Below are positions 12,295-24,803 of a stretch of 64,000 nt of DNA, piece after piece (position 1 is the stretch's first letter; every line of letters starts with the position of its first letter). The position numbers and the translations under genes are program-made. Below the pieces are notes generated by a model. That model was not told where the DNA came from. It was given only the letters and a program-made list of their open reading frames with translations, and did not search any database. Source of the DNA: Lottia gigantea (lineage: Eukaryota > Mollusca > Gastropoda > Lottiidae); the NCBI RefSeq assembly GCF_000327385.1, contig NW_008706849.1, forward strand, positions 495,643 through 559,642, given 5' to 3'.

Positions 12295-13358
12295 CCCTGG
12301 TTCTCAACCTGGGGTTTTTTCACTCCCATGGGTGTGGGACTGGGGTGTCGGACAACTGTAGTAGGAGAAGTTTTTTTTGAGGATATATGGTTCTACAGAA
12401 AACAGAAACAGCCTTCCAACTGAGCATCTTATTGTGGCCGTATGATTATATATCCATTATCATGTATGATTATATATCCATTATTATGTATGATTATATA
12501 TCCATTATTATGTATGATTATATATCCATTATTATGCATGATTATATATCCATTATTGTGTATGATTATATATCCATTATTATGTATGATTATATACCCA
12601 TTATTATGTATGATTATATATCCATTATCATGTATGATTATATATCCATTATCATGTATGATTATATATCCATTATCATGTATGATTATATATCCATTAT
12701 CATGTATGATTATATTTCCATTATTATGTATGATTATATATCCATTATTATGTATGATAATATATCCATTATTATGTATGATTATATATCCATTATTATG
12801 CATGATTATATATCCATTATTATGCATGATTATATATCCATTATGTATGATTATATATCCATTATTATGTATGATTATATATCCATTATTATGCATGATT
12901 ATATATCAATTATTATGTATGATTATATATCCATTATTATGCATGATTATATATCCATTATTATGCATGATTATATATCCATTATTGTGTATGATTATAT
13001 ATCAATTATCATGTATGATTATATTTCCATTATTTTGTATGATTATATATCCATTATCATGTATGATTATATATCCATTATTATGTATGATTATATATCC
13101 ATTATTAAGTATGATTATATATCAATTATCATGTATGATTATATATCCATTATTATGTATGATTATATATCCATTATCATGTATGATTATATATCCATTA
13201 TTATGTATGATTATATATCCATTATTAAGTATGATTATTATGATTAGTTTGAATAAAAATTATAAAATTTACAATGTTTTGAATGTCAATTTTGGGGGTG
13301 TGAGGGGTTCAAATGATTACTCCTGGCGTGTGAAAGCTGAAAAGGTTGGGAACCACTG
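12295..13358. mobile_element. hAT-like MITE that contains a 24-bp minisatellite
   Basis: The left end reads ccctggttctcaacctgggg; the right end, reverse-complemented, reads cagtggttcccaacc, the classic end of hAT-type non-autonomous elements. Between them are about 145 bp of unique sequence on the left, 789 bp of minisatellite and about 130 bp on the right. No transposase is present. TTTTCAA occurs near both ends (left 12274-12280, right just outside) and may be a remnant of the target duplication. Confidence 0.65.
12441..13229. repeat. 24-bp minisatellite, 33 copies
   Basis: Unit tatgattatatatccatta plus ttatg/tcatg. There are 33 units, one shortened by exactly 3 bp (33 x 24 - 3 = 789). Because 24 is a multiple of three and the unit has no stop in several frames, it creates long apparent ORFs repeating YDYISIIM or the like on both strands; these are almost surely not genes. 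Confidence 0.95.
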
Positions 13359-14084
13359 TTTTCAAGTATGACATTAATATTTCTAAATATATAAATTGGT
13401 GTACAATACCACAGTAATGGTAATTTCAATAAAAGAAGATCTAAGAAGACAATTGCTAATTTTTATAAAAACGTGACAAAATAAACAAAATAATACAAGA
13501 ACTTCCAAAAAACATCAGTATTAGCTTTAAGACAGACAGTGTTCCGCCATAAGATTTAAAAAAATAAAATAATCATGTTTTCAATGAATCACTTTTTAAT
13601 TATCTCTTAATCATGATTTCAGAGTTTAAAAATATTGTATTATAATAGGTAATCTTGTCAACAAATAACAGTCATGCACAGATGATTTGCTCATCAAAAC
13701 AACAATTTTTTTACAAGGATAACAACTTAGGTTCACAAGGATCCTTTCTACCAGTTGGCCTTTGGCCAAACCTCATTGATCTTTCACAAAATATCTGTAG
13801 GCCTATTCTTTGTCCGTACCCAATGAAATCAATAGGACTTATTTAAGGTCACCAGATTTTCAAATGCCGACCAAGATTAGAGCCTATAAAAACCATTTCA
13901 CATAACCGAGCAAATGACGTTAAGTAAAGCTTTGAATGCTCTAAACAACGGTTCCACAGCCCATCCTGGTAAGAGCCTTTGAAGAATCCCTGAACTTCAG
14001 CACTGGAAATACAAGTAGTAGTATGGCACTATCGAATCGTAAATTATAAATGGTAAACATTCTATCAAACATGTGCCTGCTACT

Positions 14085-14225
14085 AAATGGAATAGTTTAC
14101 CTCATCAACTCAAAACTTGTTAGTTCCACGTTATACAGTACTATTCAAATTGTAAATTCATTGTAAAGCGCTTAGAGCAGACCGATTGTTGAGGAGTTTT
14201 AGCGCCATATAAATTACTATTATTC
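14085..14225 (+). mobile_element. LINE 3' end (5'-truncated)
   Basis: tggaatagtttacctcatca translates to WNSLPH, the motif near the end of many non-LTR retrotransposon polymerase ORFs, followed by ttgtaaagcgcttagagcag and ttttagcgccatataaatta with a tattatt tail, a typical 3' end of this kind. Only about 140 bp remain. Confidence 0.7.
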
Positions 14226-14870
14226 TTCAGAAATATCTTGTTTAACTCAGATTACAAATACCCAACATGGATTCTAAATGTAGTATTTTCATACATCTAT
14301 TAATTTATCGGATGTTACTCTTTCTTATTGCCACTTATTGGTCTGTATACTTATCGGATGGTATGACTAACTACCTGCTTGGCAACCTTCTGCACATGTC
14401 ATTCAGCTGAACCCCCAAAATATTACACTAAAGTCCAAAGATAACTGTAATAAGTAAAATGGCAGTTGTCTGAAGTCTGAATATAGTTATAGGATGTTGT
14501 TATTGTCTATGTTGTTTAAAAACCTTGAGATTTGATTGAATTAGTATAGGAATAATATAATTACTTAGCTTAGATTAGTTACAATCTCTTTTATAGTTCA
14601 CTGTACTTATAGTTATACAACATTTCATCTACATACAAACATATAATGTAAGCGATAGTTTAAAAAAAAATACCAATACAGGGCCAGAATGAATTCTAAG
14701 GTGCTATACCTGCTACCAATCTTCATCCATCATACTCAGTCCATGATATAGCAATAGCAACAAAATTTCTTCAGTGAGTACATTTAGATCTCCACTAAGA
14801 ATTTAGTGTCTCAAACTATTGTGCAAAATGTTTGCCCAATGCATGTAATCATTCATTCATTTTAGGCACT

Positions 14871-15179
14871 TTAAAGGGACAGATACACCATTTTGGGGGG
14901 TTGATTTGAGTCTCGAATACATAGTATCCAGAAGTATCGCATTATTCCCTTAAAATATCTCAAACTAGGAATTTCTTTATACATGTTTTCTATATATGAC
15001 AGTGTCTAAAGAAAAGATGAGTCGTCATAAGTTGTCGTATCAAACGCAGATAATTCTTGACACACATGGATTCAAAAATCAAATTTCCACAGTAAGCTGT
15101 GAACACTATTACTGATTAATTCCAGTTTCTGGGACTAAGGAATGACTGGTCAAAAAAATAGCGCATCTGTCCCTTTAAA
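14871..15179 (-). mobile_element. Family A MITE
   Basis: Ends ttaaagggacagatacacca and gcgcatctgtccctttaa, among the best-preserved inverted ends in the window. Confidence 0.85.
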
Positions 15180-15630
15180 CCTAACAATTTGAGTGTTGTG
15201 ACAAAATTTCTTAATTTTGAAGAAAGTTTGTATCTTGTTCTCAGATATATTGGAAATTACACTCCACACAACAAACAAGCATCGAGATAGATTCAGATTA
15301 AAAATTCAATGATGGACAAGGGAAGATGTAGCCTAACAGCTGAAGTCAAAGCAAACACAATGTTTAAACAAACGGCAAAGTTTAATTTTAAAATCTCGAT
15401 CAATTACAATGAACGTTATTCAATATTTAGTTTTCCAATCCTGTCCTCCATTTTTTGCAGTTTTTATTTAACAAACCTGACTGCAGAATGAAATGAATGT
15501 TAGTTACTACAAAAAATTAAATTGAAGAAAACAAGAAAACTGTCTATTTCACCTGTTGAATTGTTACTCATTGTCAAATTGCCAATATTAGAAACATCTG
15601 CTATCTTATCAATATGCCTCTGTTAATGAA

Positions 15631-15735
15631 ATGAATGGAGTTTTACTTCCTACTTTTCTGCACCTAATCGGCTAATGAAGATGGGCAATGCCATGCAATG
15701 AGGAAAATTTGCCAGGACACAGCCATAAGCCTATA
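15631..15735 (-). mobile_element. SINE family 2, tail fragment
   Basis: atggagttttacttcctact, ggctaatgaagatgggcaat and ttgccaggacacagccataa match the distal part of the 43400 copy. Confidence 0.65.
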
Positions 15736-15859
15736 CTACACTGGCAGCTTTGATTTTTAATAAAAATATTTGGCTGTACAGTAACAATTACCAGTATGAA
15801 ATATTCAACCTTCAGTCATACACTTCTTTTGAACTCTTTAAGGCAATACTGAATAATAT

Positions 15860-16045
15860 TACCAAGTTTCATCAAAATCTGTTATTAATAATCTGTCAAG
15901 AATTGGGCCTTCAAGAGTGTTTACAGGCTAAAACTTGATTACATACACTCACACCAAGTTTCGTCAAAATCCATCAAGAGTGTTTACATGCTACAAATTG
16001 AACGCATTTTCAAGAACAAGGGCAAAAACTCATACTAAGCAAGCA
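15860..16045. mobile_element. Family G core fragment
   Basis: Two diverged pieces of the core (accaagtttcatcaaaatc and accaagtttcgtcaaaatcc, each followed by caagagtgtttaca) without clear ends. A degraded dimer of the same unit that was amplified at 47-49 kb. Confidence 0.5.
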
Positions 16046-16104
16046 CGCTTCCTACTTACTGAGCCATGGTGGCTCAGACTGTGTAATGAAGATGAGAATG
16101 ATTC

Positions 16105-16215
16105 GGTGTGTGGTCAAAGATCAAGGTGTGATTAATGATCATTGCGTGAATAATGATTATGATGCGGTCAATGATCATGGTGTGGTTAATGATTATGAAG
16201 TGCTTAATCATCAAA
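16105..16215. repeat. Short diverged tandem repeat
   Basis: gtgtgattaatgatcattg / gtgtggttaatgattatg units, about 5 copies. Confidence 0.6.
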
Positions 16216-16639
16216 GAAGATGATGATGATCTTGTAGATAATGAATCATGATCATGGATGATAATAATGATAATTTATAAGTTGCCAAAGTTAAATATTT
16301 AGTTTTGGTCTTTGGGAGTTCTGATTCTGATTATAGCTACAGACTAAAATATTTGGAAAGCTGATAAGATATATGAATAATTCAACAGATTTGCCTAGAC
16401 AAGGTTATGATTATGTAGAAACTGAACACTAGATGTTGTTAGAGTTCAATTCATATGGGAACACTTCCCTCCATTTAACTTAAACTTTCTGATTTAGACA
16501 TCGTAAACTAGGGGTGTTAACCTTTTTATTTTTATTACCCTAACCCATCCATATATTTATTTCAGATTCAGAAGATTATGGATTTGCATTTCAAATATTC
16601 TATATTATTATTCAAACTAACTTTACAAACATTGCGCTA

Positions 16640-16850
16640 TCACTAGAGGTTATGCTATGCCTGTGCCTGTGCTTTTGTAACATTGCTTAACCGCAATGTT
16701 ACAACCTAAAATTCCTAATCCTAACCATTTCATATATTCAAATTATATTATATTGTTCAAACTATCTGCACAAACAATACTCTCTCACTTAATGATAAAC
16801 CTGAATGCCTGTGCCTGTGCTTTCGTAATGTTACAACCTAAAATTCCTAA
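16640..16850. repeat. Tandem duplication, period about 155 bp
   Basis: atgcctgtgcctgtgctttt with gtaac... and caacctaaaattcctaa... occur twice. The motif 'cctgtgctttcg' recurs at 18.6-18.9 and 29.0-29.24 kb, so this is a dispersed family. Confidence 0.65.
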
Positions 16851-16859
16851 CCCCTTTTA

Positions 16860-17035
16860 GGATTCTTGATTGAGTGCATTACCCCCTTCCTCTAATAATT
16901 CTTACTATTTCATGATTTTCTCAATTAGTTTTCCTATCAGAGAATGTAGCTGACGGAATAGAACGACTTATCAAACTTCCCCCCCCCCTCCCCCCCCATC
17001 ACAAAAAAATTTCAAAATTACCCCTTGCAATAGAC
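16860..17035. repeat. Family I repeat, copy 2, with C-rich tract
   Basis: catgattttctcaattagtt, tcagagaatgtagctgacgg and acaaaaaaatttcaaaatta; contains an 18-bp C run broken by one T near 16980. Confidence 0.55.
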
Positions 17036-18245
17036 CAACACTTATCTGTTTTACTAAATGTACTCAATACCACCAAAAAAGCTGAGCAGTTAATAGTCCT
17101 TTACAACTTTTTATTAGCAAAATCTCAAAAGAACAAACTGAATTTCAGAAGCTTGTCTTATAAAAAAATACTGTAAGATTTTCACTTTTTATATTTCACC
17201 AACAAATTGCCAAGTGATGTTTAATAAAACAAGCAGATAAAAAATTATTATTTTTCTGTTAGTTATATCAACTGTCAAAATGTGATCAGTTTATGGAAGT
17301 AATTGTTATCCAGAAAATTATATCATTTTTGTTTGTACATAATTACCACTTTATTCCAAACAGACAGCCATTTATTTTCTGCTTGAAATTTTTTATCTGT
17401 CAAAACATTGCCTGTTAAAATTATAATTGTAAATCACAAAATGTTGTTTTTTAAATTACAAGCTGATTGCATCTAATATTTAAATTGATATATCAGAAAG
17501 TCTACAGAGCTTAGAGCTTACTTTTATATCTGCTTTGGAAAATATGAAATGAAATTGATTTTTACATGTTTCTGCTAGATCTCCAGGTGTATAAGAAAAA
17601 AAAATGTCAACTTCAGAGTATTTAACAAACCTAGCAGTAACAATCTTAACCGCAAAATAAAGTCTGAAATCCAAACAACACGCCGAGGAAACACCAGCAG
17701 CAGCCAATGAACCTTAAGTACATCAACCACAAGTGAGCAAACATCCCACAACAATAAATAAAAAGTTCTGAAGTCTCTGTCCTAACAGCAAACTGAAATC
17801 ACCCAATCAAACAATGGTAAACTTACCTCTTAGAAAATTATATTACAATTCAGATCCAAACTGGCTTAAACTGTGGCATTTGTTCCAGCTGTTTCCACTT
17901 TGTCCAGTTCTATCTTAATTTGAATTCAGTATTTTCTTTACAACCACTCTAATCCACCATGCTAAACTACCTTATATTTCAGTTTCAATAAGCCATTCAA
18001 TAAGTTTCCACAAAATGAATTCTAATGCACCTAATTTCAATTACCAATATAGAGTTTCACAATGTTTTCAAAATCACACTATCATTTAAATTGTCTTATT
18101 CATTATCGTGACAAATATCTACTCAATAGTTTCAAATTAGAATAGAAGTTAATATAGTAGGTTTATCTGTAGTATATGCTCTCGTAAATATATTTTTTTC
18201 AAATATCAATAAATAGACAAATCAATCCTACATTTACATACAGTT

Positions 18246-18541
18246 TTAAAGAGATTGTAAATCCCAATTTGCACCATTCCAATTTTCATTCTGAAGTCTG
18301 TGGTTCTTGCAATTCCACTAAAACTAACGTGTTTTAAGATATCACTAGAGGGGAACTGCATAGATATCAATAGTAGCTTCTGGTAGCTCACCTCTAGTGA
18401 CGTCATAAAACACGTTAGTTTTACTGAATTGTAAGAACCACAGACGTCGGAATAAAAATTAGAATGGTGCAAATTGATGCTATCAGTGTCCCCGATACAC
18501 ATAACATTTTTTATTAGAAAACCTCTTTACAATCCCTTTAA
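18246..18541. mobile_element. Family B fold-back MITE
   Basis: Family B elements are near-palindromes of about 290-310 bp bounded by TTAA, with arms reading ttaaagggattgtaaagagg, gcaccattccaattttcaat, cagacgtctgtggttcttgc and a central gatgtcactat...atagtgacatc. The two arms of this copy match over more than 100 bp, so either strand folds into one long hairpin. No coding capacity. Confidence 0.85.
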
Positions 18542-18596
18542 GTCAAGCCGTCATAAACTTTTTAGACTCATATCAACATGAGTACTTTAACCCTCG

Positions 18597-18880
18597 ATCT
18601 GTGCTTTCTGGATTTCAATTATCGGTATAATGTCCACATTTTTCACCTTTAAACCAAGATAACAATGATTTCCTACCTCTACTTAAGACTTTGAAATTAA
18701 TTTACTTATTTCATCCTCAGTCTGTGCTTTCCCAATTTCAATACGTGATATATTCACAACTACCGTACTTTAAGTCCAACATGGTAAACTGTATGTTATT
18801 TCACTATTGAGTTGGAAGCCAAGCAGACAATGATCTACTACCTCTACTTAAGACTTAGAAGTTAATTTAGTTATTTAAGG
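18597..18880. repeat. Tandem duplication, period about 165 bp
   Basis: tctgtgctttctggatttca / tctgtgctttcccaatttca and cctctacttaagactttgaa / cctctacttaagacttagaa. Confidence 0.7.
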
Positions 18881-19285
18881 CCATTACACATTTCATGCAT
18901 TGTGATTGAATCATGGTTACTTGGTAAATTGATTCTATCAGTCGAGTTTTAATATCACATTAGAAAAGTTCATTGTTTTTTAAACCTTGTCTTAAACCCC
19001 AGTCTGTATTTACTTATGTGAACTTCTAACAACCAAGTTTTGTTCTAAGAATATTAGAAGAGACCATTGCTCTATGATGAATTCAATCCAATTTCAAACA
19101 GGTTGTGGCTAGAAAAAATTGAGTGGTGACTCAAAATGACGAAGCAAACAGAGTTCTCCTATTTTTATCAAGCGCAGTTACAATAAAAGTTTCTACAATA
19201 CAAGCTATTCTTAATGTACTTTGAACCCAATTAAAAGAAATTTAAGTCAAATATGAACTAATTTTGGAAATTTGGCGTCATTTTA

Positions 19286-19552
19286 ATGATTTTACAACAC
19301 TTCAAGAGTCATTATTCTTGAATCATATAATGCAGATGTTTGATTGGATTGTATGTTAGTGAATGCAGCCAATCATAGCCCTGGACAGACGGATTGTTTT
19401 CATTTTTTACAGGCTGTCTGTCAAGGACTATGATAGCCTGATTGTTCGTGTCTTAACAATCTTCCATGATAAGAAAGGTGGCATTTGCTGTCAAGGTATG
19501 AGATAAAGTTTGTTGTAGCTTGTCATTGTGAAGATGCGAATCTGGACACAAT
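19286..19552. mobile_element. Family C MITE
   Basis: Contains tttgattggattgtatgtta, the matching inner arm and ggcatttgctgtcaaggtat near the right end. Left arm more diverged. Confidence 0.7.
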
Positions 19553-20299
19553 TCACTTCTGCTATTTTCTACTGTCAATAATCTATATACACTGTATTAT
19601 ATATATTTATACAGGAACTTATTGAAACAAAAAATGTTGTCACATCACACAGGATGGGTAAAGTTTGCAGACTATTATAATGAACAAGATAATGCCAGGA
19701 GATTTCAGTGTTAAATTAGTTCTGAAAAGACGTGTTAACTTTAATAAACTATTCAGTAAAAAAGTAAAAAATGTTATATTCAATATTCTCTTGAGCTTTC
19801 AAGCAATTGTTAAGTAAAATTGCTTTTAGTACCAAATAATATATTTCTCTTAAAGAAGTTGAAAACTTTCTTGAGATATGTTCATATAAATGTTTCCTTT
19901 ACCAGTTTATTTGGCTCTGTATCACTTTTAAGAATTATACAATGACAACTGGTTGAAATGTACCACTTTCAGGCTGTGTTTGCTATCTTGATATCAGTGT
20001 AAAAAGCTGCACAAGAAGATGATAACGTTGTCATGGAAGTGTAAACAATCTAACCTTCCACAATACATTTTCCTCCACTGTAGATTGTAAACTGGACTTC
20101 AGAATTTAGGTTTTAAAAGTGATACAAAAAAATACTATTGAGTTCTATACGTTTGGCCGTCATATATTTAGATAACTATAATATAGTATTCAAGGACAAA
20201 TAGAAAGGTCATCTGTGAGGCCTATTAGTAAGTCAACTCTTGAAACCTAGCCTAGGTTTCTTGTGATGGTTTCAAAATGATTGCTTATATACTTTTTCT

Positions 20300-20518
20300 T
20301 TAAGGCTATGGTTTGTCATTTTCAGGGGTTGATTTGGGTCTTGAATAATGTAAATAGTCTTCAAAAGTACTGGATAACTCTGGACACACATGGATTTGAA
20401 GGCTCAAATTTCCACAGTGAACTGTAAACACTCTAACTAATAAGCTTAGTTAAAAAATGTCTGTTTCTGAGACTAAGGTATGATTGGTCAAACGAATTGT
20501 GAATCTGTTCCTCTAAAC
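20300..20518 (-). mobile_element. Family A MITE, internally deleted
   Basis: Left end ttaaggctatggtttgtc (variant end); jumps from tcttcaaaagtactgga to the second half, losing about 110 bp. Confidence 0.7.
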
Positions 20519-20561
20519 CACACACTGATCCTCTATGAAAAAAATAATAAATTTGTTCTGG

Positions 20562-20680
20562 CCTAAATACAAGATGATTTTTTACAATTCATTTAAATAT
20601 GGCTCAAGGACTTCCTGTATAAGGCATATAAAAACTTCCTGTATGGAAGTCAAATTAAAAATCATCTTATTTTAAGTGCT
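20562..20680. repeat. Short palindrome
   Basis: aaatacaagatgatttttta is mirrored by attaaaaatcatcttatttt, with gacttcctgtata and aaacttcctgtatgg near the centre. Confidence 0.55.
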
Positions 20681-20920
20681 ACTTTTAAATAGCCGTCTGC
20701 CATCCTGTTTGTGTCTTTAAACTAGATGCAATCATCAGAACTGCCCACTTTAAGAAATGGAGGTAAACTTTTGAATACAAAACTCATACGAAACTAAGTA
20801 TGGTTCTTACATTGGAAATAACACACATGAACGTAGTTCACAGCCATTTTGAATCTCTTCCTCAACTTAATTTGTCAAATGTTTAATAATTCACTAAAAC
20901 CTTCAAATCACATGATATTG

Positions 20921-21172
20921 TCCCAATGGGCTAAATGTTAGACAGGACCACATCCTTGTGTATTGGTTTAATTCTGACCCATGTAAAATAAAGAGTCTAT
21001 GTTTGTCCCCATGGACTGAATGTTAGACAGGACCACATCCTTGTGTATTGGTTTAATTCTGACCCATGTAAAATAAAGAGTCTATGTTTGTCCCCATGGA
21101 CTGAATGTTAGACAGGACCATGTCCTTGTGTATTGGACCTAATTCTGACCCATGTAAAATAAGGAGTTTATT
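20921..21172. repeat. 85-bp tandem repeat, 3 copies
   Basis: Unit contains ctgaatgttagacaggacca and ttaattctgacccatgtaaa; copies 2 and 3 nearly identical, copy 1 slightly diverged. Confidence 0.9.
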
Positions 21173-21299
21173 ATTCTTATTACATTGTGTTAAGATGAAA
21201 TAGCCTTTTTGAAAATTCGAAAAGTCAAGTAAGGGATTCAAAATGGTTTTGAACTATGTTCATGTGTGTTATACGTATGCATCAGAGCAATAATATTAC

Positions 21300-21680
21300 T
21301 TTGTCATCATCACATGCTACCTACATGTGTTTTGGATATAAACACCTCATCAGGGAAGTCAAATGAAGACTTTAGGCTTTTGTGCAAAGCTAGCATACTC
21401 ACTGAGCAACTAGAGCTACAAGAAAATTCTGAAGTAAAAGACTCTTGTCTCATCTTATTTATAACAGGTCATCTCATGCTACCTACACATGTTCCAGATA
21501 TAAAATCTTCATCAGGACAACCCATTTCAGAGATGAATAACAGGTAGCAATCTCATTGAACAAGAGCGACAACAATTGTTTGCAGTAAAGAGTCTTGACT
21601 CATCTAGAAGAGTTTATCTCAAGCTGACTGAGCATGTTCCAGATATAAAATCCTCATCAGGACAACCCATTTAAACCAAC
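21300..21680. repeat. Diverged repeat of about 150 bp, 3 copies
   Basis: catgttccagatataaaatc followed by tcatcaggacaacccattt occurs at about 21488 and 21632; a weaker copy at 21322 (gtgttttggatataaacacc). Confidence 0.7.
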
Positions 21681-22569
21681 AATAAAGTACTTTACAAATA
21701 AATTAATCCATTCAAATTATCCAATCATATTTCTAGACACACATCTAAATATAATCTAATCATTAGCATGCGGATAAAATATACTTATATTTCTGAAAAA
21801 CGATTCCAAATAACAGACATTATTCTGGCATCTACTGAGCCATGGAATCAATTCCGTTTGAGCCATGGAACAAATCCAGTCTCTGGTTGGCCATTAAATA
21901 TTATCATCAATCTTTTGAGAAAATGAGAAATTCCAGCAGAATACAAATTGTCACATGGAACATTAAGCCAGAGATAAAAAGGATCATATTTTTAGACAAG
22001 ACGATCTTCCTAAAATAACTTGAGGAGAGTTTCCTATGTAGAAAAACAAAAAGCTTCTAATAATAGATTGAAATGAAAAGATAATAAACCACCAGATTTA
22101 CCACGATGTCTACGGTAGATAAATAGATGAATTGTCCAATATCAGATCATAGTTACAATTACTTTTCATCTTTGAAACTTTCCTTGACATGTAATGCATA
22201 GACATTATTTCTTATGTAGGAGGTGTACTCTTGAAACTTTTTCTACCAATTATTATATTATGCAGCTTTTCACTTCTTAGAATTGAAATCTGAAATTTGG
22301 TTCTTCTGCAATTAATAACAGCCAAGAAGTAATGATAGTTTAAACTTCTACAAATATGTTTTTACTGAATTGCACGAGATCCAATAGCTGATATTGGATT
22401 CTATCAATTAGTAAAGCAAATTTCATTATTAAGATATTATCCCTTTATGTAAAAAATTCATTAACTATAATTGGGCGAAATGCCTACCCTAATAATATCT
22501 TTGTCAAATAAAGCTCAATTTTTAAAGCGATGGCACCCATTTTAAACTTGATACATTTTGAATGATTAT

Positions 22570-22800
22570 CTACAAATATGTCATTGCAAAATTATTATGT
22601 CATTGCAAAATTATTATGTTATAGCAAAATTATTATGTCATTGCGAAAATTATGTCATTGCAAAATTATTATGTTTTTGAGAAAATTATTATGATTGCAA
22701 AATTATTATGTCATTGCGAAAATTATGTCATTGCAAAATTATTATGTTTTTGAGAAAATTATTATGTCATTGCAAAATTATTATGTTTTTGAGAAATTTG
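22570..22800. repeat. AT-rich short tandem repeat, about 12 units
   Basis: Units attatgtcattgcaaaatt and attatgtttttgagaaaatt alternate irregularly. Confidence 0.85.
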
Positions 22801-23248
22801 ACAAAAATATTCCACATCAAGTAAAACATGCTTAATAACCAAGCACTTTGGAAATTATGTTCAACAACATAAGTAGAACATGATTAGACTAATACAACAA
22901 AGTTTCTGAAAACAAATTCATAGCATCTTAAGAACTTGGGGACATCAAAGACTTTTTTACTAAAGAATGAAAAGAAATATAGGATATGTCTATGTAATGT
23001 CTCAGTAAATATATTTGGAATTTAATCAAAGGTTAACCCACAGTAAATATTCCCAAATGTCACCTTGTAGACATTGGGTCAGACACTAACTCTATGAAAA
23101 AAATGTTCAAGATCAGTTTAAGAACTTAGATCAATTGAAGTTGACTGTCACAAACTTCAGACAAAGTTTTATTTTGAGTGAAAAGTTGACAATTTATTAA
23201 AGTTAACTATATCAGAATTGATGAACGAAATTCTTATTTTGAGAAGAT

Positions 23249-23553
23249 TTAAAGAGACACTACTTCTTAGAATGTATATAAAATTCAACTTCTCAAACTT
23301 AGCCAATAAGAGTATATTTATCATTTGACTTGCCTGGTCTCAGAACTATACAGAATCCCTGTATAATCCATAAAACCATGTAAATCACATAATTTTAAAG
23401 ATAATTAGTTTTATAATTAGTTTTATTAGAATTATACAGGGATTCTGTCATATGTTTATGACACTGTCTGAAGATGAATATATACTCTTATTGGCTAAGT
23501 TTTAGAATCTAAATCTTAAATTTTATGTTCATTTTAAGAGGAAGTATCCCTTT
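23249..23553. mobile_element. Family E palindromic MITE
   Basis: Left end TTAAAGAGACACTACTTCTT; right end reverse-complemented caaagggatacttcctctta. The arms (acttagccaataagagtata / atatactcttattggctaag) form a long hairpin. Confidence 0.8.
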
Positions 23554-24011
23554 GAGATCTGATGACATATGCATTCCATTAAAATGTGTCTGAGGCTACA
23601 CTATTATTACAGAACTGTTCTCGGAACGCTCTAAATTGTAGAAGTGTGAAAAGTAAAAATTTGGTAATATTAACGCGCCCAGGTCTCGACTGAAAATGGT
23701 ACACTTCGTAGTGTTCTAATATAAACGGAAACTTTAAACTTGAAGCCCTTTTTACACCTTTGATTTCCAATCTGACAACTGTGATTACTTTAATTCAAGA
23801 TAAATTGGAGTAAATTATGCTGTCACTTTCAATAATACTTTTCACATCCTATAATTGTTGGCAAATTGATCAAATCTGATTAAAATACAGCTCTGAATAT
23901 TTCCCTTCATATTCTTATCATATTTATTTCACTCAATCTAAGATCTGTAGACATTATAACAAAGGTATATTCTAGGAATTCAACCAATCAAATTTGACTG
24001 TTCTGTTCAGT

Positions 24012-24236
24012 AAGAGATCAAAGACCTGGTAAAAAATTTGTATGTGTATCTTGGACACTAATAGCATCTATTTGCACCATTCGAATTTTCAATCAGACAT
24101 CTGTGGTTCTTGCAACTCCACCAAAATTAAGTGTTCTGAGTAAATATTATTAGCACTTTTTAATGATAGAAGTCATATGCAGTTACGTATTTCTGTAATT
24201 ACAGGAACCATAGACATTGATAGACATTGAAAATTT
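24012..24236. mobile_element. Family B, terminal parts lost
   Basis: Contains tttgcaccattcgaattttc and atctgtggttcttgcaactc on the left arm and a decayed right arm. Confidence 0.65.
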
Positions 24237-24249
24237 TAATGATGACATT

Positions 24250-24496
24250 AAACATAAAAAGGTAGTGGACCACACCCATATACGCCATAAATCGGTTGAA
24301 AACTGAGAGAGTAATGGCATATTCAAGATTTCGGGGCAAGGGCAATAACTCTGCTTCTAACGGTCGAAAATAGCTCAAATTCGAACTTGATCTTCGTTTT
24401 ATGAATATGTATACACATACCGAATTTCCGACGGACGGACAGGGGTGCCGACAATAAACATCCACATAGAGAGATGTGGGCATATAAAAAGTTAGA
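24250..24496. mobile_element. Family G short copy
   Basis: Left end near cccatatacgcc, right end gatgtgggcatataaaaag, with cggacggacaggggtgccg just inside and a single core unit with caagggcaataactc. About 250 bp: the non-amplified form of the 2.26 kb element. Confidence 0.7.
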
Positions 24497-24551
24497 AAAA
24501 ACTCTTGAACTATAATTTTCTAAAGAATTGTGGAACATTCATGATTGAACA

Positions 24552-24803
24552 TTGACTTGTTATCTAAACCAGCTTCTAACAAAGATTTATCAGATTTGCA
24601 TAAATGATTACCCAATAGTATCTATAGGTCAAACATTCTATAAGAAGGAATTGTCAGATTTTGATTCAGAGAAGAAATTCACTGAGGGGTTGAGAGTAGT
24701 GCGGGAAGTATGTATTGGTGAATCAATGTATCAAAATATAACATTCAATGATCCTCATATCTTATCACTAGGTTGTGTATTGATACTTAATGATACCTCT
24801 TAG
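24552..24803 (+). CDS. Unassigned ORF, 83 residues, doubtful
   Basis: Codes for a mixed-composition peptide (QTFYKKELSDFDSEKKFTEG, then ITFNDPHILSLG) less biased than the AT-rich noise around it. atctaaaccag at about 24565-24575 could be a splice acceptor, making it the end of a spliced gene or of a decayed copy. No family recognised, no promoter or partner exon seen. Confidence 0.15.
   Translation: MTCYLNQLLTKIYQICINDYPIVSIGQTFYKKELSDFDSEKKFTEGLRVVREVCIGESMYQNITFNDPHILSLGCVLILNDTS

Noticed and set aside
12387-13371. Long ORFs of YDYISIIM / MIIYPLLC-type repeats on both strands
   Set aside because: They arise from a stop-free 24-bp minisatellite; several overlapping frames are open at once and there is no start context, signal or family.
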